A program made the position numbers and the translations under genes. The notes below the pieces were generated by a model, which worked only from the letters and a program-made list of their open reading frames with translations, was not told the DNA's origin and searched no databases. Of a DNA stretch of 64,000 nt, positions 16,303-25,487 are shown one piece after another; position 1 is the first letter of the stretch; each line of letters begins with the position of its first letter. The stretch is taken from assembly GCF_009917525.1 (NCBI RefSeq), contig NZ_QZDU01000005.1, forward strand, positions 124,001 through 188,000. The letters run 5' to 3'. This DNA is from Acutalibacter sp. 1XD8-36 (GTDB taxonomy: Bacteria > Bacillota > Clostridia > Oscillospirales > Acutalibacteraceae).

Positions 16303-16331
16303 TTGCTTTTTCAGGTAGCCTGGTGTATAAT
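16303..16331 (+). promoter_or_regulatory. Sigma-A promoter of the tRNA-Val gene
   Basis: TTGCTT (16303-16308), 17-bp spacer, TATAAT (16326-16331), ending 11 bp before the tRNA. Confidence 0.8.
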
Positions 16332-16342
16332 AAAGAAGTTCC

Positions 16343-16419
16343 GGGCGCTTAGCTCAGCTGGCTAGAGCACCTGCTTGACGTGCAGGGGGTCAGCGGTTCA
16401 AGTCCGTTAGCGCCCACCA
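16343..16419 (+). tRNA. tRNA-Val (anticodon GAC)
   Basis: The acceptor stem GGGCGCT (16343-16349) pairs with AGCGCCC (16409-16415). The anticodon arm CCTGC-TTGACGT-GCAGG gives anticodon GAC, reading GUC. The T loop is GGTTCAAGTCC-like. The discriminator A and an encoded CCA end the gene. It is a single tRNA with its own promoter. Confidence 0.95.
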
Positions 16420-16509
16420 GCTATTCGCGTACCCATATCGTGGGTGCGCGATATTTTTTGCCTATATTTAGACTAAGAGTATCAAATGAAACCAAAACAG
16501 GAGGAGAAT

Positions 16510-17016
16510 ATGTCAAATACACTGCACTACGTCTCTCCCATAGGAGAATTGCTGCTTGCCGAAAGGGACGGTGCACTATCTGGGCTTTGGATAGAGGGGC
16601 AGAAATATTTCCCACAACCCCTTCTGGACTGCCCCCGGGAGGATACGGCCTCTCCCCTGTTGAGGGAGGCCGCAGGCTGGCTTGACTGCTATTTTGCCGG
16701 GGAGCGTCCCCCTGTGAGTGGGCTATCCCTTGCGCCCCAGGGCAGCGGCTTCAGGCAGGAGGTCTGGAAACTGCTCTTGGAGATACCCTATGGGCAGACC
16801 ACGACCTATGGGGAGCTCTCCCGGAAGCTGGCGGCGCGTATGGGCCTACCGCATATGTCCCCCCAGGCGGTGGGCGGCGCTGTTGGTCATAACCCCATCT
16901 CTATTATTATACCCTGCCACCGGGTGCTGGGCTGGGACGGCAGGCTTACAGGCTATGCGGGAGGGCTTGAGAGAAAGCGCTGGCTGCTGGAGCACGAGGG
17001 CGTACATATTGGCTGA
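16510..17016 (+). CDS. ogt: Methylated-DNA--protein-cysteine methyltransferase
   Basis: A 168-residue Ogt/MGMT protein that removes alkyl groups from O6-alkylguanine onto its own cysteine. The active site is IIPCHRVLG with C136, and the DNA-binding helix region PYGQTTTYGELSRKL lies near 93-107. The ATG at 16510 is 3 bases after AGGAGGAG and reads MSNTLHYVS; an in-frame ATG at 16486 has no ribosome-binding site. Its stop touches the convergent yesN stop with no spacer, so no terminator separates the two genes. Confidence 0.92.
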   Translation: MSNTLHYVSPIGELLLAERDGALSGLWIEGQKYFPQPLLDCPREDTASPLLREAAGWLDCYFAGERPPVSGLSLAPQGSGFRQEVWKLLLEIPYGQTTTYGELSRKLAARMGLPHMSPQAVGGAVGHNPISIIIPCHRVLGWDGRLTGYAGGLERKRWLLEHEGVHIG

Positions 17017-18603
17017 CTACCTGTGCCCCCTGCCCTCCTTATACTGCTGGGGGGTACAGCCAAACTCCTTCTTAAAGAGCTTTGCGAAGTATGAGAAATT
17101 GGTATACCCCACCTTCTCTGCGGCGGCATGGACGGAACAGGAGGTTATGTCAAACATGCGCCTGCAATAGAGCAGCTTCTCCCTGGTGATGAAGGACACC
17201 AGGGAGATTCCCATGGCCTGCTTGAAAAGGTGGGAGAGGTATTCCGGGGAGAGGCCGAACCTGCGGGCCAGCATACCCCTGTCCATGTCCTCCTCCACAT
17301 GGGACTGGATATACGCCGCCACCCGCTGGCAGATATTCTCCCTAGCCCCCCTCTCCAGCCTTTCGCCCAGCAGCTCCAGCAACTTACGCACCCGCCCGGC
17401 GTAGTCCTCCAGGAAGAAGCTCTCCCTCATAAGCAGCTGGTTCTGGGCCTGCTCACCCAGCAGCTCGCCGCTGTCTATGCCCTGCTTTTCCATAAAGCGC
17501 AGGAGCGTACGGATTAGGGACTGGGAATACAGGAATACCTCGTTGGCGCTGACTATCCTCCTCTCCAGCAGCCCCTCCAGGTACTCCCCGGCCTCCTCCC
17601 TCAGCTTTTGGAGCCTGCCGTTTTCCAGCAGAATCATCCAGTCCTCCTCCCTTATGGATTGTTCCGTCTTCGGGGGGCGGGGGCCCTCTGAGGGGAAAAT
17701 CACCTGGCTTATGCAGGTAAAGGCCTCCCGGCTCTTTTGGGTTAGTCTTTTGCATATTCCGTTGAGCTCCCAAAACAGGGCGGACTCTCCTACATAGCAG
17801 CACATTGGCATTTCAAGCAGGCTATTGCTGTTTTTCAGCAGCTTTTTCAGCCTGCACTCGTAGAAGTCCTCATTTGGCCTTTGGGCCGAGGACGGGAAAG
17901 CCACAAAGCAGGTGCTCTCGTTTACAAAGCAGAAGAAGGGCGTCAGGGAGAAGTCGAACAGCACATCCGACAGGATATTTATGAGCACAGTCTTTTTCAC
18001 AGAGTCCGCGCCGTTTTTCACCGTGCTCGGCCTGAATGAGAAACGGAACAGCAGCGGAGTCATACGGGTATCGGGGGTCAGGGGGAAGTGTATCTCCTGC
18101 ATTTTCCGGGAGAGGCTCTCCCGGCTCCCGAAGGCCCCGTCCTGGATGAAGTCGGTGAAGAAATGCTCCCATATCCCCTGCTCGTTGCTCCTGTACAGGT
18201 CGGCGCTGGCCTTGCGCCTTACAGCCTCCACCGCCTTATGCAGGCTCCCCTCAAGCTGCTCGGGCATAACAGGCTTTAGGAGATAGTCTGAGCAGGAGAG
18301 CTGCAGTGCAGTTTGTGCATAGGTAAAATTTGGGTGGCAGGTGGTGATGATAACCTCCGGCGAGAGGCCCTGCTCCCGCACCCACTTCAGCAGGTCCAGT
18401 CCCGAGCCCCGGGGCATTTCTATGTCGCAGAGCATTATGTCTATCCGGCGGTTCTGCAGGATATTCTGGGCCATCTCCATGCTGAAGGCCACGGACACAT
18501 CGGAAAACTCCAGGCTGCTCCGGCTGAGGAGCGCCAGTATATACTCGGTCTCAAGCACCTCGTCATCGATTATAAGCAGCCCGCAGGCCTCCCCCACGCT
18601 CAT
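17017..18603 (-). CDS. yesN: YesN-like response regulator with AraC-type DNA-binding domain
   Basis: A 528-residue regulator. The receiver domain (about 8-125) has D13-D14, phospho-acceptor D60 (DIMLCDIEMP) and KPV near 110. A long middle region of unknown fold precedes two AraC helix-turn-helix motifs (about 425-525) with FGLSPEYLSHLFKQ and VGYTNFSYFAKLFKKEFG. This is the usual partner of YesM kinases in control of carbohydrate import genes. Start overlaps the yesM stop as ATGA, after GGGGAGGAG. Probable targets are the ABC, MFS and dehydrogenase genes upstream on the same strand. Confidence 0.9.
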   Translation of the reverse strand: MSVGEACGLLIIDDEVLETEYILALLSRSSLEFSDVSVAFSMEMAQNILQNRRIDIMLCDIEMPRGSGLDLLKWVREQGLSPEVIITTCHPNFTYAQTALQLSCSDYLLKPVMPEQLEGSLHKAVEAVRRKASADLYRSNEQGIWEHFFTDFIQDGAFGSRESLSRKMQEIHFPLTPDTRMTPLLFRFSFRPSTVKNGADSVKKTVLINILSDVLFDFSLTPFFCFVNESTCFVAFPSSAQRPNEDFYECRLKKLLKNSNSLLEMPMCCYVGESALFWELNGICKRLTQKSREAFTCISQVIFPSEGPRPPKTEQSIREEDWMILLENGRLQKLREEAGEYLEGLLERRIVSANEVFLYSQSLIRTLLRFMEKQGIDSGELLGEQAQNQLLMRESFFLEDYAGRVRKLLELLGERLERGARENICQRVAAYIQSHVEEDMDRGMLARRFGLSPEYLSHLFKQAMGISLVSFITREKLLYCRRMFDITSCSVHAAAEKVGYTNFSYFAKLFKKEFGCTPQQYKEGRGHR

Positions 18604-20279
18604 GATATCTCCTCCCCTTCCCCTTTCGGGATGTAAATTTCTATATGGGCCCCGGGCAGGACCCCACCGTTTTTAAAGCTGACACCGGCCCCATCGCCGT
18701 AGACAAATCGCAGGCGCTGCTGGGCGTTGGCAATGCCTATACATACATGCCCGTCGGTAGCCCTCAGCTTCTCCCCCTTTTGCAGGGCCGAGAGCACCCC
18801 GCTGCTAAACCCCGGCCCGCTGTCCTCAAGCACCAGCCTATAGCCTCCCTCGCCGGCCCGCTCCCCTTTTAGCAGAAGCTCCAGCCTGTCGTATACGCCG
18901 GTGGCATATTTTATGCTGTTCTCCGCAAAGGTCAAAAGGAAAAGAGGCGGTATCTGCAGGCAGAGCAGCTCATCGGGCAAGTCCACCTTAAACCCGAAGC
19001 CCAGCGGGTACTTCCGCTTCTGTATCAGGAAGAAGTTTTCAATATGCTTTATCTCGTCCTTCAGCATAACAGTCTGCTCGTTGCTGCGCAGAAGGTAGCG
19101 GAAATACTCAATTAGCTGCAGGACGGCCTGGGATATCCCCTCCAGGTCTCCAAGCTGCGCCAGTATATGAATCTGGTTTAAGCTGTTCAGATAGAAATGG
19201 GGCTTCACCTGGAGCTGGTAGAAATTCGATTCTGTCTTCTCCCTTAAGAGCTTCTCCTCATATACGTCGTTTTTCAGTATGGTTATCTGCCTTACCATCT
19301 CGTTAAAGGCACAGCGCATGTCCTCGGTCTCTCGGTACGGGAAGGAGCCCTCTATCTGCGTCTGAAAGTCCCCCTGCTGCACAAGCCTCATGCCCTGCTG
19401 GATATCGTGGAAGGGCCTTGTAAAGTTAAAGCTTATGCGGCCTATGAGCAGCGGCATACAGAGGAGTATTATCACCGAGAGCAGCAGCGCCAGCAGCATT
19501 GGAACTCCCATAGCGGACAGCAGGGGAAAGCTCCCATAGGCAAAGCACACCCTGATATCAGAGTCCCCCACAGGCTGGGAAAGCATATAAAGCCCCTTCG
19601 GGGCCTCCTCCCTAAGAGCGGCCCTGCCGTCAGCTTCCACTGCGGCGCATAGCTCCCGGTCCGTGAAAAACAGCCCGGAGTTTTTCAGTATTTCCGCGGA
19701 CTCGTCCAGCACCATCCCCGCCAGCTCGTCCAGGGTCACTGCCCCTCCCACGTAAAGCCCCCCTGCCCGCCGCCACATGAAGACGTAGACGCTGCCGCCC
19801 ACCTCCCTCATATGCCACCCGGCCTTTATATACTCCTCCCCGGCAAAGACCTTTGGGATATAGTCGCAGAGCTCCACCCGCTGTAATCCCGCAAGCTCCG
19901 GGGAATTCAGCAGAAGGTAGCCCTCTTGCGGGGAGTATAGGAACAGGGCGTCCCCGGTGTTCGTCGCCGCGGTATGGCTTTTCATCGCCGTCAGGACCGC
20001 CTGCTTTGAGAGGTAGTCGCTGAGGTCTGTTGTACCCTTCTGGATAACGAGGATGTCCTGCAGGTGGTTTGTGATAATGTCCTTCACGCTCTTCTCCGTC
20101 TCAGAGAGCACGTCGTTTATGGAAATGGCCTGTATCTTCAGGGCGGACCGCACGCTCTCCTCTGCTCTAAGCGACGCTGTCTTGGAGCTGAAAATATTCA
20201 CCGCAATCAGCAGAATAATGAGCGGCGCCACCACCACCGACACGCTCCTCACCATACCGGCCCGCATTGTCTCCTTCAT
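18600..20279 (-). CDS. yesM: YesM-like sensor histidine kinase
   Basis: A 559-residue membrane kinase. An N-terminal helix (about 10-30), a roughly 220-residue extracellular sensor region, a second helix (about 260-285), a HAMP domain and a His_kinase/HATPase module follow in order. QVKPHFYLNSLN near 360 holds the phospho-acceptor histidine of the LytS/YesM class; the ATP domain has FAENSIKYA and EDSGPGFSSG. It likely senses an extracellular sugar directly or through the binding lipoprotein, and phosphorylates YesN. Start ATG follows GGGGAGGT. Confidence 0.9.
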   Translation of the reverse strand: MKETMRAGMVRSVSVVVAPLIILLIAVNIFSSKTASLRAEESVRSALKIQAISINDVLSETEKSVKDIITNHLQDILVIQKGTTDLSDYLSKQAVLTAMKSHTAATNTGDALFLYSPQEGYLLLNSPELAGLQRVELCDYIPKVFAGEEYIKAGWHMREVGGSVYVFMWRRAGGLYVGGAVTLDELAGMVLDESAEILKNSGLFFTDRELCAAVEADGRAALREEAPKGLYMLSQPVGDSDIRVCFAYGSFPLLSAMGVPMLLALLLSVIILLCMPLLIGRISFNFTRPFHDIQQGMRLVQQGDFQTQIEGSFPYRETEDMRCAFNEMVRQITILKNDVYEEKLLREKTESNFYQLQVKPHFYLNSLNQIHILAQLGDLEGISQAVLQLIEYFRYLLRSNEQTVMLKDEIKHIENFFLIQKRKYPLGFGFKVDLPDELLCLQIPPLFLLTFAENSIKYATGVYDRLELLLKGERAGEGGYRLVLEDSGPGFSSGVLSALQKGEKLRATDGHVCIGIANAQQRLRFVYGDGAGVSFKNGGVLPGAHIEIYIPKGEGEEIS

Positions 20280-20341
20280 ATCAGCTTACCTCCCCAGCCA
20301 GCGGCCCAGGATACGCTCCGAGGCCCCGCTTTAATATTAAA

Positions 20342-20384
20342 CAAGATAGAGCCTTTCACGTAACCTGTGCAAAGCTCTATCTTG
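20342..20384 (-). terminator. Hairpin at the end of the carbohydrate operon
   Basis: CAAGATAGAGC (20342-20352) is perfectly inverted at 20374-20384; on minus a TTTAAT tract follows. It separates the dehydrogenase operon from yesM-yesN, as a terminator or leaky attenuator. Confidence 0.6.
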
Positions 20385-20404
20385 CAGTCCCATTGGCTAA
20401 TAGG

Positions 20405-21502
20405 TTAGAAATCTATGGCGTGCTTTTCAGCAGAGGACCTGTATATGGCGTCGAGTATCTCCGTGACTACAATGGCCTGCTCGGGCTTTACCACCAGCTC
20501 GTTCTTCCCAAGCAGAGCGCCAAGCCACGCCTCGCTCTCCCTGTCGGCCGCTATGCCGAAGCCCCCCAGCAGGTCCTGTCCAGGGCGGTAGGTGTCGGTC
20601 TTCGGCAGAATCATCGTCTGGCTGTTCTGCATGACGGTGTTTATGCGCAGGCCGTCGTTCATGTCCGAGCCCGCCTTTGTGCCGCAGAGGGTTATCTTCG
20701 CCTGGCGGCTGTCGTCGATGTTCAGCGCCCAGGAGGACTGCAGGAAGATGGAGGCGCCGTTCTCCATGACGATATAGCCGAAGGCCGAGTCTTCCACGTC
20801 GTAGGTTGTATTGTCCCAGCTCCCGCCGCCGTTGCCCTGGTTGTCCGGAGACAAAAGCCGCCCCAGCTTCTCATAGGAGGCCCCCAGGACCGTGCGGGGC
20901 TTATAGCAGTCCATGCACCAGAGGGCAAGGTCCAGGGAGTGGGTTCCGATGTCGATAAGTGGGCCGCCCCCCTGCTTTGACTTGTCGGTGAACACGCCCC
21001 AGGTGGGCACCCCGCGGCGGCGCAGCGCGTAGGCCTTGGCAAAGTATATCTCCCCCAGGTTCCCCTCGTCGCAGTACCTTTTGAGGAACAGGCTGTCGTC
21101 CCTGAAGCGGTTCTGATAGCCTATTGTCAGCAGCTTCCCGGACTTATGGTAGGCGTCAAGCATACGGCGGGCATCTGCGGGAGTAGCGGCCATGGGCTTT
21201 TCGCACATAACGTGCTTTCCGGCGTTCAGGGCCGCGCAGGTTATCTCACAGTGGGACACGTTGGGGGTGAGCACATGGACCTCGTCAACCTCGTCCACAT
21301 TGAGCAGGTCGTGGTAGTCGGTGAAGACCTTCGCCGACGGAACTCCATAGTCCCTTTTGGCCTTCTCTGCCCGCTCCGGGACCAAATCGCAGAAGGCGAT
21401 GAGCTCGCACTGGTCCGAAAGCTTTGCCAAGGCCGGGAAATGCTTCCCGTTGGCAATGCCGCCGCAGCCTATAACTCCGATTTGAATTTTACCGTTTTTC
21501 AT
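20405..21502 (-). CDS. Gfo/Idh/MocA-family NAD(P)-dependent oxidoreductase
   Basis: A 365-residue dehydrogenase. The Rossmann N-terminus has GCGGIA at 12-17; CEKPMA at 100-105 holds the conserved EKP lysine; the C-terminal domain has GGGPLIDIGTHSLDLALW near 180. Such enzymes oxidise sugars, inositols or sugar acids at a hydroxyl group. The start overlaps the MFS stop as ATGA. Together with the TIM-barrel epimerase, transporters and YesM/YesN it forms a sugar-use operon; the substrate is unknown. Confidence 0.9.
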   Translation of the reverse strand: MKNGKIQIGVIGCGGIANGKHFPALAKLSDQCELIAFCDLVPERAEKAKRDYGVPSAKVFTDYHDLLNVDEVDEVHVLTPNVSHCEITCAALNAGKHVMCEKPMAATPADARRMLDAYHKSGKLLTIGYQNRFRDDSLFLKRYCDEGNLGEIYFAKAYALRRRGVPTWGVFTDKSKQGGGPLIDIGTHSLDLALWCMDCYKPRTVLGASYEKLGRLLSPDNQGNGGGSWDNTTYDVEDSAFGYIVMENGASIFLQSSWALNIDDSRQAKITLCGTKAGSDMNDGLRINTVMQNSQTMILPKTDTYRPGQDLLGGFGIAADRESEAWLGALLGKNELVVKPEQAIVVTEILDAIYRSSAEKHAIDF

Positions 21503-22662
21503 TTTGAAACACTCCTTCTATGATGATGGATAAGAAACAGCGCACTTACTAGGGCAAACGCCGCAAGGTTCACTCCCCCCAGCAGCAGAAACGCCCCATT
21601 GTATGAGGAGAGCATGTCGTAGAGCCTGCCTGTCAGCAGGACTCCAAGGGCTATCCCCGCAGTCTGGAAGGCCATGCAGAGGGACAGCGCCCGCGCCGCC
21701 GATTTATTGAAAAAATGTGAGGATAAAAGCGGCAGTACCAGCGCCAGGGGCACACAGCCGAAGGCAAAGAAAAGCTCAAAGGCGGGCAGGCAGTCTGTAA
21801 AAAACACCAGGGTTAGTATTGCCAGAATAAACCCAATATGCGAGCAGGCCGCCACTGGGTAGGGCCCGAACCTGTCTGATACCACGCCCAGAAGTATTTT
21901 CACAAACAGCGAGCACAGGCAGATAACCGACAGGACTGTGGAGGCACCCTTGGCGCTGACGCCGTACTCCGACAGGTGGGCGGCTATGGACAGATACGTT
22001 GGCTGGATTGAGGCCCCTGTGAGAAAGGAGTATACGAGCAGAAGGGCCAGCAGCCCCCTGCCGTTTATCCTCTGGCTCTCGGGCCTGTCCTCCTTGCCTG
22101 CCTGCTTATTTTCCCGCACGGTCAGCAGACAGGGCACAGCTGCCAGGACCATCAGCCCCGCCGAGCACATGGCGGCTGTGCGCCAGCCGTACGCGTCCAT
22201 CAACATACCGGCCAGCGGAATGAGGGCCGCGCCCCCTATCCCGCTGCCTGAGAGCACTATCCCAAAGGCCGAGCCCTGGCGGTCTGGGTACCAGCTCTTT
22301 ATAACGGCGGTGATTGGCACAGAGCCCAGGAGCACCAGCCCCGCCCCTAGAAATGCCGCGCCCAGGTATAGGGTGGTGGCAGAGCTTACCCTGGAGTAGA
22401 TTAGAAAGGCCGCCGTCTCGCTGAGAAGCCCCAGGGCAAAAATCCCTCTCAGGGGCACCCGCCTCATTAACAAGGGAAAGAGCATATATACCAGCATGTT
22501 TACAAGGTAAATTACAGTGACTGAGAAAGAGTAGCCGGTGCGGGAAATGCCCAGGTCATTGCAGATTGGCGCGGTGTAGAGGCTGTTTGTCCCCGCCCCC
22601 ACGCCCACGGCGACCAGCTCGCACAGAAAGCAGCCTGCCGCCGCTGAAAACCCCTTTTTCAT
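21499..22662 (-). CDS. Major facilitator superfamily transporter
   Basis: A 387-residue permease with twelve predicted helices and a short central cytoplasmic loop (about 185-200, KQAGKEDRPESQR). It resembles oxalate/formate-antiporter-like and monocarboxylate MFS carriers in overall form. Start overlaps the upstream epimerase stop (TGATG). Having a second transporter beside a complete ABC importer suggests it carries a pathway product or a smaller unit of the imported glycan, perhaps outward. Confidence 0.87.
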   Translation of the reverse strand: MKKGFSAAAGCFLCELVAVGVGAGTNSLYTAPICNDLGISRTGYSFSVTVIYLVNMLVYMLFPLLMRRVPLRGIFALGLLSETAAFLIYSRVSSATTLYLGAAFLGAGLVLLGSVPITAVIKSWYPDRQGSAFGIVLSGSGIGGAALIPLAGMLMDAYGWRTAAMCSAGLMVLAAVPCLLTVRENKQAGKEDRPESQRINGRGLLALLLVYSFLTGASIQPTYLSIAAHLSEYGVSAKGASTVLSVICLCSLFVKILLGVVSDRFGPYPVAACSHIGFILAILTLVFFTDCLPAFELFFAFGCVPLALVLPLLSSHFFNKSAARALSLCMAFQTAGIALGVLLTGRLYDMLSSYNGAFLLLGGVNLAAFALVSALFLIHHHRRSVSK

Positions 22663-23528
22663 CAGAACTCTATCCCGCTAAAGCGCCTGAAGTTCTCAAA
22701 GCTCCTGCGCACGCTGTCGAGCTGGGGCATACTGGCGTGGTCCTGCTCCAGAAGGATGTATTCGGCGTCCGTGCATTCCAGGGCCGTGTCGATTATCCTC
22801 TGGATGTCCATAATGCCGTCCCCTATTTCCGTGAAGTCCTTCTCATAGTTTACAGACTGGCATATCTCCATAAACCTGTCCCTTGAGACCCCCTTTGTAC
22901 CGGCAAGCTCCAGCAGGTTGATATGGTCCTCCCGGCCCTTGGCGTAGTCCTTCTGGTGTATGGCCTTGCAGCGCTTTCCCTGCTGCCGAAGCACGTCGCA
23001 GGGGTCCACGCCCGCCCGCATTGCCCAGTAGGTATCCAGCTCAAAGCCCACGTAGTCGGGGTCGGTGTTTTCCAGGACCATATCTACTACAGTCTTGCCG
23101 TCGAACTTCTGGAACTCGTGAAAATGGTTGTGGAAAAGATAATACAGCCCGGCCTCATGGCATTTTTTGCCCCAGCGGTTGATGTTCTCGCAGCAGCGCA
23201 GCACGTCGTCCTTTGTCTCGTACCATACCACAGGGAGCACCAGCCCCTTGGCCCCTATTTCCACGTGGTACTCGATGAGCTTGTCTATATTTTCATCTGT
23301 GTATGGGTTTACCGTGTTTGTGACGGCCTCCAGCCCCAGCTCCTCCAAAAGCTTTTTGAAATCCCTAGCGCTCATGCCGAAGCCGGTGCCGAAGTCATTA
23401 AGCGCGTTATGGTTTGAAAGCTCCAGCCGCCTGTAGCCGATATCAGCCAGGGCCCTGATGGTGGCCTCCACGCTTTTTGCCATCTCCTCCCGGACGGAGA
23501 AGAGCTGTATTCCTAATTTCAGTGACAT
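22662..23528 (-). CDS. Sugar phosphate isomerase/epimerase (TIM barrel, AP endonuclease 2 family)
   Basis: A 288-residue TIM-barrel protein of the xylose-isomerase-like superfamily. Likely metal ligands are in FHNHFHEF near 132, GFELDTYWA near 165, and AIHQKDY near 195. Members isomerise or epimerise keto sugars, or work with Gfo/Idh/MocA dehydrogenases. The start follows GGAGGAAA; one-base overlap with the MFS gene. Confidence 0.88.
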   Translation of the reverse strand: MSLKLGIQLFSVREEMAKSVEATIRALADIGYRRLELSNHNALNDFGTGFGMSARDFKKLLEELGLEAVTNTVNPYTDENIDKLIEYHVEIGAKGLVLPVVWYETKDDVLRCCENINRWGKKCHEAGLYYLFHNHFHEFQKFDGKTVVDMVLENTDPDYVGFELDTYWAMRAGVDPCDVLRQQGKRCKAIHQKDYAKGREDHINLLELAGTKGVSRDRFMEICQSVNYEKDFTEIGDGIMDIQRIIDTALECTDAEYILLEQDHASMPQLDSVRRSFENFRRFSGIEF

Positions 23529-23548
23529 ATGTTTTTCCTCCTCTATTA

Positions 23549-24445
23549 TTACCCCTTTACGGCCCCAAGGGTAATGCCCTTGACAAAGCTGTTCTGTACA
23601 AAGGGGTAGACTATCAGTATCGGCAGAAGGCCCACCACGCTTATTGCCATGCGCACGGATGTGGACGGTATCTTCGACACGGACTCGCTGATATTGCCCA
23701 TTGTGGCGGCGTTATTGCTCAGGTACTGTATATCCTGAAGCATTCGGTTTAAGAGCGCCTGTATAGTATAATACTCTGTTTTGGTCGTAATGTAAATAAA
23801 GCCGTTATACCAGTCGTTCCAGTAGTTTATGGCGGTGAGCATAAGTACCGTGGCGATTATCGGCTTGCTCATTGGCACAATTACCTGCACCAGTATCCTG
23901 TACTCACCCGCGCCGTCCACCTTCGCGGCCTCGATTATCGCCTTTGGGATAGAGGTGGTGAAGAAGCTCTTCATCAGCAGGACGTAGTAGGCCCCAAGGA
24001 GCAGGCGTGGCACTATCACTGCCCAGACAGTATTTTTCAGGTGCAGGGTGTTGGTATAAATAAGGTAGGTGGGCACCAGGCCGCCGTTAAACAGCATGGT
24101 GAAGAACACCAGGAACCCCAGCACCTTCCTGCCCAGCAGGTCGTCCCTGGAGAGGGGGTACGCCAGCATGGTGGTGAGCACAATGCTCACTGCCGTCCCC
24201 ACCACGGTGACGAAGAAGGTGACAAAGTAGGACGTGAATATCTGCCCCCCATGGCGGAACAGGTACTCATAGGCCTCGAAGCTGAAGGCCTTGGGCCAGA
24301 AGCCGTAGCCCTCCCGTATCAGGGTGGAGTTCTCCTCAAAGGAGGACATCAGCAGCAGTACGAGGGGGATTATGCAAAACAGCGCGAATATCAGCAGCAC
24401 TATATGGCTGAATACCTGGAAGCGCTTTTCTTCTTTTGTCTTCAT
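23549..24445 (-). CDS. Carbohydrate ABC transporter permease, LplC/YtcP type
   Basis: A 298-residue CUT1 permease with six helices. The ATPase-coupling EAA loop is EAAKVDGAGEYRILVQVIVP near 185. The ending LVYPFVQNSFVKGITLGAVKG style is usual for this subfamily. ATG after GGAGGG. Partner of the LplB-type permease 14 bp upstream. No ATPase is encoded in the operon; such systems often share one housekeeping MsmX-type ATPase. Confidence 0.92.
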   Translation of the reverse strand: MKTKEEKRFQVFSHIVLLIFALFCIIPLVLLLMSSFEENSTLIREGYGFWPKAFSFEAYEYLFRHGGQIFTSYFVTFFVTVVGTAVSIVLTTMLAYPLSRDDLLGRKVLGFLVFFTMLFNGGLVPTYLIYTNTLHLKNTVWAVIVPRLLLGAYYVLLMKSFFTTSIPKAIIEAAKVDGAGEYRILVQVIVPMSKPIIATVLMLTAINYWNDWYNGFIYITTKTEYYTIQALLNRMLQDIQYLSNNAATMGNISESVSKIPSTSVRMAISVVGLLPILIVYPFVQNSFVKGITLGAVKG

Positions 24446-24458
24446 ATTATCCCTCCTG

Positions 24459-25412
24459 TCAGAACAGCGCGCTCTCGGGGTCTGCCCTGCGTATCACAAG
24501 GTTTGAGACCGAGACCAGCACAAGGCCGACAATAGACTGGTAGAATCCCGCCGCCGAGGACATGCCGATATTGCCTATCTGGATAAGGCTGCGGTATACG
24601 TAGGTGTCGATAACATTCGTGGTCGGGAACAGGGCCCCGGAATTCATGGGCACCTGGTAGAACAGGCCGAAATCCGCGTAAAATATCCGCCCTATAGCCA
24701 GCAGGATAAGCATGATGGTGACCGACTTTATCATGGGCAGGGTAATGCTGAAAATCTGCCGCACCTTCCCCGCGCCCTCAAGGGCCGCCGCCTCGTAATA
24801 CTGCCTGTCTATGCCGATGATAGCCGACAGGTAAATAATACAGTTATAGCCCACGTTTTTCCATATATACACAAGGGTTATAATAACCGGCCAGTATTTT
24901 GGCTCGTTATACCAGGATATATCGTCTATGCCCAATAGGGGCAGAATGCTCTTATTTATAAAGCCGGAGTCGGCGCTTAAAAAGCCGTAGACAATATAGC
25001 CCGCGATAACGGTGGAGATTAAGAAGGGCAGAAGTATCACGCTCTGGTAGAGCTTCCTTGCCCCCACGGAGAATAGCTCGCTTAAAAGAATCGCTATAAA
25101 AATGGAGAGCACCGTATTGAGAACTATGAAGGCTCCGTTATACAGCAGCGTATTCCTGGTTATCACCAGCGCGTCCTTTGTGGCGAAGAGATACTTGAAA
25201 TTCTGGAAACCGATAAAGTCGCTGCCGAAAATGCCCTTGCGGGCGTCGTACTGCTTGAAGGCCACTATAAGGCCCGCCATTGGCATATAGTTATTGACGA
25301 ACAGGTATATAAACCCGGGTATCATCATGGTGTAAAGCGGTATCCCAAATTTTAGGCGCCGCCATACCGAGCCTGCCTTCTTCTTTTCACTAGCAGCTAA
25401 TGTATTCAACAA
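24459..25412 (-). CDS. Carbohydrate ABC transporter permease, LplB type
   Basis: A 317-residue CUT1 permease with six helices; YMPMAGLIVAFKQYD near 45-60 and the EAA loop EAAALEGAGKVRQIFSITLP near 210 are characteristic. It starts at one of two consecutive TTG codons (25412 or 25409) after AAAGGGGTG. It lies 130 bp after the lipoprotein gene, with the palindrome and hairpin of 25455-25530 between them, which may set different levels of binding protein and permease. Confidence 0.9.
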   Translation of the reverse strand: MLNTLAASEKKKAGSVWRRLKFGIPLYTMMIPGFIYLFVNNYMPMAGLIVAFKQYDARKGIFGSDFIGFQNFKYLFATKDALVITRNTLLYNGAFIVLNTVLSIFIAILLSELFSVGARKLYQSVILLPFLISTVIAGYIVYGFLSADSGFINKSILPLLGIDDISWYNEPKYWPVIITLVYIWKNVGYNCIIYLSAIIGIDRQYYEAAALEGAGKVRQIFSITLPMIKSVTIMLILLAIGRIFYADFGLFYQVPMNSGALFPTTNVIDTYVYRSLIQIGNIGMSSAAGFYQSIVGLVLVSVSNLVIRRADPESALF

Positions 25413-25454
25413 TTCACACCCCTTTGAAACTCTAATTTACAAAACTTCCGTTTA

Positions 25455-25487
25455 TATAGTTAACGCAGTTCAAGTGTGTTTACTATA
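25455..25487. repeat. 33-bp palindrome, copy 1
   Basis: Arm TATAGTTAACGCA (25455-25467), spacer GTTCAAG (25468-25474), arm TGTGTTTACTATA (25475-25487). A copy with 29 of 33 identical bases, read on minus, lies at 61765-61797. Both are next to ABC-transporter genes. Confidence 0.7.

Noticed and set aside
16343-16419. tRNA-Val as integration site of a mobile element
   Set aside because: No integrase and no repeated tRNA 3' end were seen downstream; the flanks are ordinary genes.
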